Below are positions 11,703 through 20,995 of a DNA stretch of 64,000 nucleotides, piece by piece; position 1 is the first letter of the stretch; each line of letters starts with the position of its first letter. The notes below the pieces were generated by a model, which saw nothing but the letters and a program-made list of their open reading frames with translations, was not told the DNA's origin and did not search any database. The DNA lies in NCBI GenBank assembly GCA_026770025.1, contig JAMXDE010000019.1:992001-1056000 (forward strand), given 5' to 3'. The position numbers were made by a program, and so were the translations under genes. This DNA is from Craspedostauros australis. Lineage: Eukaryota > Bacillariophyta > Bacillariophyceae > Mastogloiales > Achnanthaceae.

Positions 11703-13532
11703 CATAGGTACGAGTATCCGCGTGGAGCACCGTATTTACTGGCATCCCTCACCGAAGCCGCGAATGTTTCCCGTGCCGAAGTTGCCGCCACGGTACACGA
11801 GTTCGCCATCCTCTCGCAAGGCGATACCACCAGAACTTGTCAGCCCATCGCCGTAGCTGTCTACGATCCCGTAACGCCAACACGACGTGCGATCAACACA
11901 CACTGCTCGTATCTTGGCTGTTGTTGATCGTTTGGTTGGATCGCATTTTCGCGAGTGGATGGTCTCCCCTGTGGGCGTTTGAGCAGCGCATGCCCAGATC
12001 TTTGTTCACCCGAATTGAGTCTTTGTTCCTCTTGTTAGTTGCCGGAGTTCCGATTCTTTGTCGGAGTGGACAAGTTGTGATGCGGTAGGAACCATAGTGG
12101 AGACCATGCTATTAACGACGATAGAGTTGCCAGATCTTGATTGCGACATGTGATGCTGTTCTCGCGCGTCCCTGTCGTGCCCTCACAATTTCGATTCGCA
12201 GAATCGACAACAAACACAGAAAGCAATCAGCTCTCTGGGGCAACAATTCACGCCGACTGTTCGAGAAGAGCAACCCCAAACATCCCAGAACCGATTGGCC
12301 TGTACAAGACAATCGTTCCAAACTGCCGATACGCAGCGCGGCGATTCAACTGAAATCAAATGAGAAAGCGTCTGTGAGCAGTGTCGTGCTGTACGAATAT
12401 GATAGCTGTGGGAAGCTGGATGTTGAGATGTCCCACAGAACACTCCGAGCTGCCCTTCGTCTCTCCAGAGGGTTCCGTTTGCTGTCTATTACATTTGCCT
12501 GTATCTGCGTGGACGTTGCAAGTTGATACCAGCGTGGGCGCAAGTTCCCTGCCCATGCAGAAGGGATAGGTGTGAGGCGTCCGGACGACTGCTGGGACTT
12601 GGCGATCGCCATTCATCACTCCGATATGTCGTCACTAAAGCCTGGCGCTTCACGCGTACTTGTAGCACGTGATGTGATGTACCCTCAAACGACGCAAGAT
12701 GGATCACACAGAGTGAGAAAGTCGCATGTGGCTGCGTCAAGAGATTGGTGATGAACGCGGTCGGGGTGTCCTCTCCGCATCGGCGAGCTTGGTGTTTGAA
12801 TGATTCCCATCCAACGCAGTTCTACTGTACTATACGAACGGCAGGGTACAGCACTCCAGCAAACACGGTGCATCACATGACATCACGCCACCAATCTTGG
12901 ACGAATGGACCCATCCCAAAAGGGTCAGACGTCGTAGCGGTCATCAGACTTCTGCACCAGTTTCCACCATCGAAGACATCTCTATCGAGGCATCCAACCG
13001 CCACTCTGTTTGTTGATATCGTCGTGGCACGAACGACATTGTGTAAATCGTTCGCAGGTAGTCTGGATCATACGCGATACCTAATGTGTGTGGCGAAGTG
13101 CAGACGTAACACCTGATGTGTAACGTTGGAGTTACGGTAAACATTTTCATATACATATTAATTGTTCTTCGAGTCTCATTCCATCACACAAAAAAGCAAT
13201 AGTTATGTCTGCCTTCGCACGGTGTTGTCCACAATCGACCGTGAGAACTGTTATCCGCAGTGTTCCCAACACGGAGATCGATCTTGCGCACATCTTGGCA
13301 TCTTTTTCGCCCTTTTCGGGTCATTTCGGATGGAACGCTGTCACCTTCGCAATGACGGTGACGAACGCCATGCCGATGTCCACACACACAATCACCACTC
13401 TCTGTAGTATCTTCATTCTTCCAGAGAGGATCTCAGCAACCTGTCGTATCTGATTCTCAGAGTGAGCTGATCGGAGCAGACTAGGGCAGATCCTAACAGC
13501 ACCCTTCAGAAGCAGCGACAACAAGTGAAAGC
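11703..13532. other. 1.8-kb region with no gene I can support
   Basis: Short overlapping frames on both strands. The plus frame 11837-12088 has a hydrophobic stretch (LLVSWLLLIVWL) but no other support. The last 400 bases must hold the promoter and 5' UTR of the sorting nexin gene; an AT-rich stretch, TTTCATATACATATTAATTG, lies at about 13145-13164. Confidence 0.35.
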
Positions 13533-15188
13533 ATGTTCTCACCATCGCAAAGCCAGCTGCAGCCCAAGCAGAATCCCATCCCGCAGACCTGCGCGGTGTC
13601 CAAGCCCGAACACCAGGGCTTCGGCCGCAACAAGCACACAACGTACCTCATCAAGGCTACGTTCGGCGAGACGCAGAAGTCGCTGGTCCGACGGCGCTTC
13701 ACGGACTTCGCGTGGCTGCAGCAGCGCCTCGTCGTGGAGCGCTCCGGCATCATCGTGCCCGTGCTGCCGCCGGCGCCCAAGGCCGAGAAGTTCAGCGAGG
13801 AGTTCGTGCAGCAGCGGCAGGCCAAGCTCGATCGCTTCCTGCTGCGCATCATCGACCATGACGATCTCGTGACGAGCGCCTGCCTGTGGACCTTCCTCAC
13901 GGCCAACCCCAAGGAATGGGCGGCCGCGAAGAAGGAGCGCATCGATGCCAACAAGCTCACGCGCCAGTCGTCGGCGCAGAGCGACGAATCGGCGGGCGAC
14001 GCCGACGCCGACAACATCACGATCGACGTGGCCTCCGCGACGGGCGGCATGACGTCGTCCACGTCCATGGCGGCGTCGGGATCGGGATCGACGCCCAAGA
14101 AGAAGGGCTGGGGACAGTGGATGAAGGAGACCCGCACCAAATTCGCCATTTCTCGCGGCAAGCTGCAGCTCGAGGAGACGCCCGCGCAGGCAAAGACGTT
14201 CGGAGATCTGGAGACCTATTCGACGCATCTGGAGACGTGCATTCGCATACTGCATCAGGATTGTCAGGGATACCTCGAGGCCCAAAACGAGTCCGCCGCC
14301 AAGCTGCAGACCATGGCGGCAGCGTTTGCCGAGATGTGGGGCGAGCACGCTCTGCAGAACACCTCCACGTCCAACATGTACCAGACGCTGGGTGAGACGT
14401 GGGCCGCGAGCAGCAAGGAGGTCATGGACCGTGCCGATGAGCTCAGGGTGTCCTTCCAGGACCCGCTGGAGGAGCTCACCTTCGAGGTCGTGGCGCTCAA
14501 GGAGGCCCTCGACAATCGCAAGAAGTGCGTCCGCGATTACACCAAGCTGTACCATCACAACCAGTGGCTAGTGCGGGAGATGGACAAGCTGAAGCGTCCC
14601 GGCATGGTGCTTTCCGGCGCCAAGGAGGACGCATTCTTCCAGCTCGAGGCGGACATCACGGCCAGCGACGCCGAAGTCAAGCTCGCCAGGGACCAGGTCA
14701 ACATGGTGTCGGACCGGTTAGAGAAGGACGTGCCGCGTTTCCGAAAGGACTTTCATCAGCGGATGCAGAATCTGCTGCATCATTTTCATCAAACGCAGGC
14801 GCAGTTCCTCACGGAGACGCACGCGCCAACGTTGATGTCCATCCTGCCGCACCTGCAGGTTTCCCTGGCCGACGCACCATCGCAACCGCAGCTCGCGGTC
14901 GAGAAGCAGGCATCCACCTTGCAGCTGTCTTACTCTTCGACGGGCGCGCACGTCACGATCAACGATCCCAACGCACCGCAGCAGCAAGCCGCACCGTCTC
15001 TCGTGCCCCTGGCGCCGGCACCCAGCGCGGCACCGCCACCGCCCACCTTGCACGCGGTTCCGGAACCAGTCATGAACGCGGATGATGGCGTCGACGTTTC
15101 GTTCGGAGCCATGAGTATGCTGGGGGAGGCCACCGCGCCGCCACCGGGAGCTGCGCCACCGCCGGTTCCACCGCCCACCGAATCGTAA
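13533..15188 (+). CDS. PX-BAR domain sorting nexin
   Basis: 551 residues. A PX domain spans about 20-125, with RRRFTDFAWLQQRL (53-66), Arg70, the Pro-rich loop PVLPPAPKAEKF and Arg95 in QQRQAKLDRFLLRI. These are the usual 3-phosphoinositide contacts. A linker with DADADN and a Ser/Gly patch follows. Residues about 200-430 are long heptad-like helices (LETCIRILHQDCQGYLEAQNE, AALKEALDNRKKC-like segments) matching a BAR domain. The C-terminus (455-551) is Ala/Pro-rich with several PPPP runs. SNX-BAR proteins bind and tubulate PI3P-containing endosomal membrane for retromer or recycling traffic. Domain order matches SNX1/2/Vps5 or SNX4-type proteins; I cannot choose between them. No intron is visible. 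Confidence 0.9.
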   Translation: MFSPSQSQLQPKQNPIPQTCAVSKPEHQGFGRNKHTTYLIKATFGETQKSLVRRRFTDFAWLQQRLVVERSGIIVPVLPPAPKAEKFSEEFVQQRQAKLDRFLLRIIDHDDLVTSACLWTFLTANPKEWAAAKKERIDANKLTRQSSAQSDESAGDADADNITIDVASATGGMTSSTSMAASGSGSTPKKKGWGQWMKETRTKFAISRGKLQLEETPAQAKTFGDLETYSTHLETCIRILHQDCQGYLEAQNESAAKLQTMAAAFAEMWGEHALQNTSTSNMYQTLGETWAASSKEVMDRADELRVSFQDPLEELTFEVVALKEALDNRKKCVRDYTKLYHHNQWLVREMDKLKRPGMVLSGAKEDAFFQLEADITASDAEVKLARDQVNMVSDRLEKDVPRFRKDFHQRMQNLLHHFHQTQAQFLTETHAPTLMSILPHLQVSLADAPSQPQLAVEKQASTLQLSYSSTGAHVTINDPNAPQQQAAPSLVPLAPAPSAAPPPPTLHAVPEPVMNADDGVDVSFGAMSMLGEATAPPPGAAPPPVPPPTES

Positions 15189-15546
15189 AGCTGGCGAGCA
15201 GTGTCAATGCATACTAGATCGCGATGATGCAACAGGACACGAGGTGGCGGAAGCATGTTGGTGGGGAGGCGAAAGAAATACTCCCCATTCGGCATCGACG
15301 TCTTACACCATTTCGGCAGGAATGGTGATACGATCCTCCAGATCGCAGCAAATGCCTAACGATGACATTTCCTGAAGAGTTTTGTGGTTGACAAGTCGCG
15401 CTGCGTAGGCAAGTCTACTATAGAGCTCAAGTACAATCCATCCAGAAAATCGCTTACCTATAGTACTATACCACCTTTACGGCCAATACTGCCAATACTC
15501 TGCACACTCCAAGAGACAGCAGCGCGTTGATCCACGCCACACAGGC
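15189..15546. other. Intergenic spacer between two plus-strand genes
   Basis: 358 bases holding the 3' end of the sorting nexin transcript and the promoter of the next gene. No feature recognised beyond short direct TATAGTACTATA-type AT-rich sequence near 15465. Confidence 0.4.
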
Positions 15547-18500
15547 ATGCACACCGCCATGGCATCAGCGCAAACACCACAAGATAACGTCCCCGTCGCT
15601 CGTCCACGACGCGCTTCGTCCTCCGACGTGCGCTTCCTGACGCAGGTGAACGGACCCACGTATCGACGACGTTCCGCTTCGGCGCTCATGACGGACGTGT
15701 GCCGCTGGTCCACCTGCGAGATGCAGCATCTGCTGCGTCGGCAGGATGACTCGTCCTTCAGCAACTCGACAGGGTCCGTCAATTCGTTCGGCGATGATCG
15801 CGACGAGCAGGTCAACGAAGACGGCGATTGCAATGGCGGTCATCATGATTACCATGATGGTGTTGACAATGATGATGTGGATGTCGATGATGATGTTGTT
15901 GATGATGATGGACCACGCCCTGACAGTATCGACATTAGTCATGTCATTGCCAGCGATACTGCAGCTCATGCCGTTGCCAAAACCAGAACCATCATCATCA
16001 ACACCACCACAAACGCTGCCATCAACAACGATGAGCCTGCGCAGCGTCGCATTCATGACACCGAACTGCAGATACCGATACGAAAGAGCGACTACCATCT
16101 CGAGAATGCAGCGAATCGACGAGCGCTGATGCACAAGGCCAGATCGCATGGTGATCTCAACGTGGATCCGTCCTCACCGTCACACAGACCTGTTTCCAGG
16201 AGGCGTTCCAGCAAGCGGCGCTCGCGCAATGCACAGCTCATGTCGTCTTCCGATCATAATGTCACCGTTGGTGCGACACGCAGCAGGAGAAAGGCCCGGA
16301 ATCACAGCTATACCAGCAGTGGCAGCATCAGTCACAGCATCGGCAATACAACTGCTGCCGAGACGAGCAGCAGACGAAGGAGGAGCAGGACGAGACGCGA
16401 TTCGATAAGGGTCAACACGTATGTTGCAAGACGCAGCCGCAGCGCGGATCATTCGCAACATCATGCACATCAGGATCAGCAGCCAAGGGAAAGAGTCCGA
16501 CGGCGTCGTAGCAGTTCCAGAACTCTTCACGACAATGACGACGACGATGACGACAATTGTGATAAACTGTGGCAAGCCTCATCACGCGATCGCGCTCTGC
16601 TCAACGAATCGCTCCAATCCTTGTTGTCCACAGCAACTGATGCATCACGTCGCAAGAAGAAGGTTGACCCGCTTGCCACACGATCGTATCACGGCGAAAC
16701 GGAATGGGGCAAGGAACGCACGCGGCGGTATCGCAGAAAGTCTTCTCGCAGACAATCCACCGAGCCACTGTCGATATCATCGGCGCATGCCGTGCTGCAG
16801 CAGCGCAAACCGCGGCGGGGGCGCAGCATCCATGACAAACCCAGGAGAACGCGCCGATCGCGATCCAACATCATGGACGTGGCACCCGTCAGTCCCAAAC
16901 GCAAGCCATCGACGCAGGCCGAACCCGGCTGGACTCCCGAAGCGTTGTGTCCGCCATTTCTTTCGCCGCAAAAAGGCAATGCGCCGGAATGGGTGCCGCT
17001 GCGCGATGGATCGTCCGCATCGAAGGAGCCGAAGGCCGTACGACAAGCCAATCGACGGCGGTCAAGGCATGCTGCCGAAACCACGTCTCGCATGTCGAGA
17101 AGCACGTCCGATGATGATCTCCTCACGACCAAACGCAAGCAGCTGCTGTCCAAATTGTATCACGAAGATTTCGCGTCGCCCAATTCGGATGGCTACGCGT
17201 CATCGGATACCGACACTGTGCCGGTCAACCAGTGTGCGGTCGATGACTCGAGCGAGACATTGCAAAAGGCCGCATCGGCAGAATCGCTGATGCAGCAGAG
17301 AGAATACGATGCGGGACGATCGAGGGAGAGCCACAGTGGATCCTTCAACGGTTCCTTCGATTCGTCCTTCGATTCGTTGTCGTCGTCGGAGATCAAACCG
17401 CTGAAGCGCAAGGAATTGAGATCGGCGCTCAAAAAGACATCGTCGTTTGGAGATGAACGACGCATGTATGCATCTTCGCCGTCCACCAATGCGCAGCATC
17501 GTATGGATTCCGATTCTTCATTCGGCACCATCGAATCGTTGACTTCGCCGACACCATCGAATGCAACAGCGCCAACGGTATCCGTATCAATATCAGACAA
17601 AGGATCTACGACAGAATCCAGGCGCAAGGCAATGCGCAGATGTGTCAGTTTCCAAAACATCGAAGTCATTGAGCATGCCGTCGTGCTGGGCGATTCCAAG
17701 ACGTCGAAAGATGAATATCCCATCACGTTGGACTGGGAGCCACAGGCCAGAACCTCCTGCAGGTTGGACTCTTATGAAAAGAATCGAGAAAGCACCAGGC
17801 GCGGCAAGGCCAAGCGGCTGCCGGGACATGTGCGCAAGGACCTCCTGCGTCGCAACGGATTCTCCGCCGATGACATCCACCTGCACAAGTACCACAGCGC
17901 CAGCTACGATCATGATGCCTGCGGCTATGTGCAACGAGACAACGACGATGCGACGTTCCTTTCACCACCCAGCAGTCGTTTCGAAACGTCCAAGAACAAG
18001 AAGAATGCCTCGTTTCTTGATATTCCCAAGATGCCGATGCGACGGGAGTCGCCAAGGACGCCCAGGTTGGCATTCTTATCGAAGGATGCAACGCACAGCA
18101 CATCGCTCATGGGTCAGGAACGTTGGTCCGCATCCTCCGCATCGACGTCACCCCCGTCACAGGGCAAGGGACTTCGCAACGCCAGATTGCGGCAAACAAC
18201 ACCTCCCGAACAACCAAGGCTGCCGGATCCGGATGTGGAGCGCAGGAGGCGATTGTTGCGCAAGGCGCATTTGCAATCGACGGAGTCCACCTCGTCATCG
18301 CAGTCGTCATCGCAGTCGTCATCACCGGAGGTTGGCAAGAGGATCGCCAGCCCGACTATGAACATTGGACATCCATCTCTCCCCGCGGCAACAGCAACAG
18401 AGCCCAGCATCCCGAAGAGCGTGAAGTTCGGAGACATCGAAATCCTGGAATTGCCGCTGATCGTCGGCGACAATCCCAGCGTCCGCGACGGATGTCCCAT

Positions 18501-18945
18501 CACGGTGGATTGGGAGTGCCAGAATCGCACCTCGTGCAATTTGAAATTGTTTGAGCAGTTCCGTCTGCCATCCCGCAAGCCCAAGGTGGAACGCATCCCA
18601 TCATCGTCGCGCGTGCAATTGCTGCGCAAGAATGGCGTCTCGGATCAAGAGATGGCGTTGGCATGCTTCGAGGTCACGCGCGCCAAGAGGGAACGTCAGG
18701 AGACCCTTCGAGTGTTGCAGCAATCCCACGCCGAGTCGTTGCAAGCATCGTCGGATCGATGGAACGCCACGCGCATCGACGGAGCCTACGAAGAGAAGAT
18801 GAACGACGCGCCGCTGGATATGCCCATCACGACGTCGTCCACGCCGTCATCGCCAACTTCGCATGAACTGTTATCCGTGACAACCGATTCCGGTTTGCCC
18901 AAAGCTGGACGACAACATGATCTTGTGGAGATACTGAATCGGTAG
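15547..18945 (+). CDS. Large disordered protein with two VxF..GDNP-type modules
   Basis: 1132 residues; Met4 is an alternative start. Most of it is low-complexity: an Asp-rich run (about 100-125), then Arg/Ser-rich sequence with many RRRS clusters to about 570, then Ser/Asp-rich sequence. Two related modules of about 85 residues stand out. Module 1 (about 697-785): CVSFQNIEVIEHAVVLGDSK, PITLDWEPQARTSCRLDSYE, then VRKDLLRRNGFSADDI. Module 2 (about 958-1045): VKFGDIEILELPLIVGDNPS, PITVDWECQNRTSCNLKLFE, then SRVQLLRKNGVSDQEM. The same shape (VxFxxVxIREYxxxLGDNP) is, in my recollection, common in uncharacterised diatom proteins. Function unknown. Multiple SR-like and basic patches suggest a nuclear or cytoskeletal scaffold, but that is a guess. 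Confidence 0.8.
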   Translation: MHTAMASAQTPQDNVPVARPRRASSSDVRFLTQVNGPTYRRRSASALMTDVCRWSTCEMQHLLRRQDDSSFSNSTGSVNSFGDDRDEQVNEDGDCNGGHHDYHDGVDNDDVDVDDDVVDDDGPRPDSIDISHVIASDTAAHAVAKTRTIIINTTTNAAINNDEPAQRRIHDTELQIPIRKSDYHLENAANRRALMHKARSHGDLNVDPSSPSHRPVSRRRSSKRRSRNAQLMSSSDHNVTVGATRSRRKARNHSYTSSGSISHSIGNTTAAETSSRRRRSRTRRDSIRVNTYVARRSRSADHSQHHAHQDQQPRERVRRRRSSSRTLHDNDDDDDDNCDKLWQASSRDRALLNESLQSLLSTATDASRRKKKVDPLATRSYHGETEWGKERTRRYRRKSSRRQSTEPLSISSAHAVLQQRKPRRGRSIHDKPRRTRRSRSNIMDVAPVSPKRKPSTQAEPGWTPEALCPPFLSPQKGNAPEWVPLRDGSSASKEPKAVRQANRRRSRHAAETTSRMSRSTSDDDLLTTKRKQLLSKLYHEDFASPNSDGYASSDTDTVPVNQCAVDDSSETLQKAASAESLMQQREYDAGRSRESHSGSFNGSFDSSFDSLSSSEIKPLKRKELRSALKKTSSFGDERRMYASSPSTNAQHRMDSDSSFGTIESLTSPTPSNATAPTVSVSISDKGSTTESRRKAMRRCVSFQNIEVIEHAVVLGDSKTSKDEYPITLDWEPQARTSCRLDSYEKNRESTRRGKAKRLPGHVRKDLLRRNGFSADDIHLHKYHSASYDHDACGYVQRDNDDATFLSPPSSRFETSKNKKNASFLDIPKMPMRRESPRTPRLAFLSKDATHSTSLMGQERWSASSASTSPPSQGKGLRNARLRQTTPPEQPRLPDPDVERRRRLLRKAHLQSTESTSSSQSSSQSSSPEVGKRIASPTMNIGHPSLPAATATEPSIPKSVKFGDIEILELPLIVGDNPSVRDGCPITVDWECQNRTSCNLKLFEQFRLPSRKPKVERIPSSSRVQLLRKNGVSDQEMALACFEVTRAKRERQETLRVLQQSHAESLQASSDRWNATRIDGAYEEKMNDAPLDMPITTSSTPSSPTSHELLSVTTDSGLPKAGRQHDLVEILNR

Positions 18946-19414
18946 AGTGGCCGTAGTTCATTGTTTTGTTCTAGTATCGTGCTCCTCTACTGTAGAGTAT
19001 ATCGCATTGTATCATACGTACAGAGCAGTACGGGTCGTGGGAGCGCATTGTGCGACAACAGCGAGAGACTGCGGTGCTCGACCATCGTGGACGAGCATCA
19101 CCGTACCACTCTCACTTGGATCGGTTGGGTGGTAGATGCGCGCTCCAGTAGTATCATTGTGTGTCTGCTCCCTGTTGCCACCCTCAAGATGCTACCATCC
19201 GTGCTTCCCATGCCCAACACGCTCGACGCACTCATCGTCACCGTTCGTTAATGTGGTGGTGACTGATGATGTTTCCATCCAGAAGTGCTGTGCACGGCCC
19301 ATCGCAGATCGGCACGAACGGCGATCTCAATCGAATGACGCGGCGCCTTCCAACCGCATCAGGAGTGCCGCATCCAAAGTCGTGCAGATGGCCGCCACGA
19401 TTCCAACAACATCT
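18946..19414. other. Intergenic region between convergent genes
   Basis: 469 bases between the stops of a plus gene and a minus gene, so mainly two 3' UTRs. No coding or RNA feature recognised. Confidence 0.4.
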
Positions 19415-20330
19415 TCATGCAGCATTGATGTCACAGCACTTGTTCCATTGGTCGATCTGTAGGCGCACAGCTTCGACAAGCGCATGGACCGGTGCGCACA
19501 AATGAGCGCTCCTGGCTTTCCAGGTCTGCCTCGGTCTCTTGTTTCTGGCGCTCTCAGCGACCATGTCGTTGCCCAGGTACACGAAGGAATGATTCACACC
19601 AGAGATTGCTGACAGCGTTCCAAAGTACCGCGTCCGGCCGTATCCAGTTGGGAACACCTCGATGACTGCGCTGCATCGGTGCATGAAAAAGATGCCGGTG
19701 AGCAACGCACCATGCGCAGACACAAGGATATCGACGTTGTTGAAGGCTTCGATTTGCTGCTGAAACGAGAGCGTCTCGAACAAGAGAACCGGTGGCGTGT
19801 ACCTCAACTTGAACTGATCCCGCAGATGGCTGGCCATGGTGTGCGCGCCGATCAACGATCGCGTCTCAACGCGAGTGGCGATGGCGATGCGGGGTTGACG
19901 CATCTCGGTGATGGTCTCGCCCGCCGTCCCATTGCTCGCGGCAGCTGCGGTTCCATCGCTCAACAGATAGGGAGAACAGTATGCATTGCTGTATCCATCC
20001 AGCCCGAATGCTGTCAGCACACTGTGTCTCAAACTTGGAATATCACCTTCGTGCGCCGTCGCGAATCCCTGAAAATCGGCGGCCGGCGTCTCCACCAAGA
20101 CCGTTTCTTCCATGTTGGATGCTTGGTTTTGCACGAAGTCGTCGACGGTGGTTTGGAGGATGGAGACGCCACTTGCTTGCAGCACTTGGATCATGCCCCT
20201 GCTAAACGTGGAAGCGTTGGAGAACTTTGCGTAATCCTCTTGACGCAAGATCAAGACATGTGCCGCGTTCGGAAAGTGTTGCCACAGCGACCAGCAGGAG
20301 ACAGTGTGCTGCGTCTGATGTGGGAAGTGG
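19415..20330 (-). pseudogene. GT61-type glycosyltransferase, C-terminal part (gene split by element I)
   Basis: The C-terminal catalytic part of a DUF563/GT61-like glycosyltransferase: ILRQEDYAKFSNASTF, RIAIATRVETRS, then the conserved LVSAHGALLTGIFFM and AVIEVFPTGYGRTRY, ending about 50 residues later. GT61 enzymes (plant xylan arabinosyl/xylosyltransferases, animal EOGT and POMGNT2) act in the ER or Golgi with nucleotide sugars. The reading frame runs without a stop right up to the LTR at 20331. The N-terminal part lies beyond the element at 32165-32802. Joining the two across one AGTGG keeps the frame and gives 1554 bases in total. The gene was therefore intact until the insertion. Sugar specificity cannot be told. 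Confidence 0.88.
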
Positions 20331-20858
20331 TAATAGAGCCCAAACGTAATGGCTGTTGTCTTGTTGGCTGTTCTTTAGCTGTAGGCAGAGGCTTGACTGG
20401 CAAGCGATCCGGACGAGAGTCTTCTGTTCCACAAGTAGTCAATTTAGAATACTGGTAGATGGTGAAGAAACGTGCGGATTATGAGATTAGTGCTATGGTT
20501 CTTCTCTTCAAGGGGAATCTCCTGTGATGTCCTGTATGACAATGTGTGTGGGTTGTGTAGCCCAAGTACCGTGGGTCAAGATCCGTCGTCTGGGTTCTGT
20601 GAGAGACAATGGGCGATGATGCTCGTTGTTGTGGCTTTAGTTCCGTGCGTCGGTGGTTTGGCGATGGAAGGTGTCAGAAGCTTGGTTATCGGAACCCCAT
20701 TGGTTCCCTGACACGAATTCCGAAGATCCGCTTCAAGGTTCTGGATCTGTCTCCAAACGTGGGGTTCAGCGAAATGTCTGTTCGACCAACTGGAATGCAG
20801 GCGAGTCGGATGATTCGTAGTCTCTCTCACTAAGGTGGTTACTAGTTTAGCTCTATTA
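20331..20858 (-). repeat. 3' LTR of element I
   Basis: 528 bases, near-identical to 31632-32159. In the minus sense it is preceded by GATGAAGGGGAG (20870-20859), a good polypurine tract. Terminal inverted repeat TAATAGAGC/GCTCTATTA is 9 bp. Confidence 0.95.
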
Positions 20859-20995
20859 CTCCCCTTCATCTCACGTTGAAACGTGAGTTGACTGAAAGCA
20901 AGAAAGCTAATCATAGTGTGGTTTGTTCCGCCGCCCAAGATGGCGGCGAGCGGGCTTCATTTGGACTGTTCGTTGTTGTCGTAGAAGCCGCGGCG

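Noticed and set aside
11154-11927. Proteins of about 140-207 residues in all frames around 11.2-11.9 kb
   Set aside because: They are translations of the 14-bp repeat, which has no stop in any frame.
13539-14558. 339-codon minus frame opposite the sorting nexin gene
   Set aside because: Shadow of a GC-rich coding strand; Arg/Leu-rich with no domain, while the plus frame has clear PX and BAR domains.
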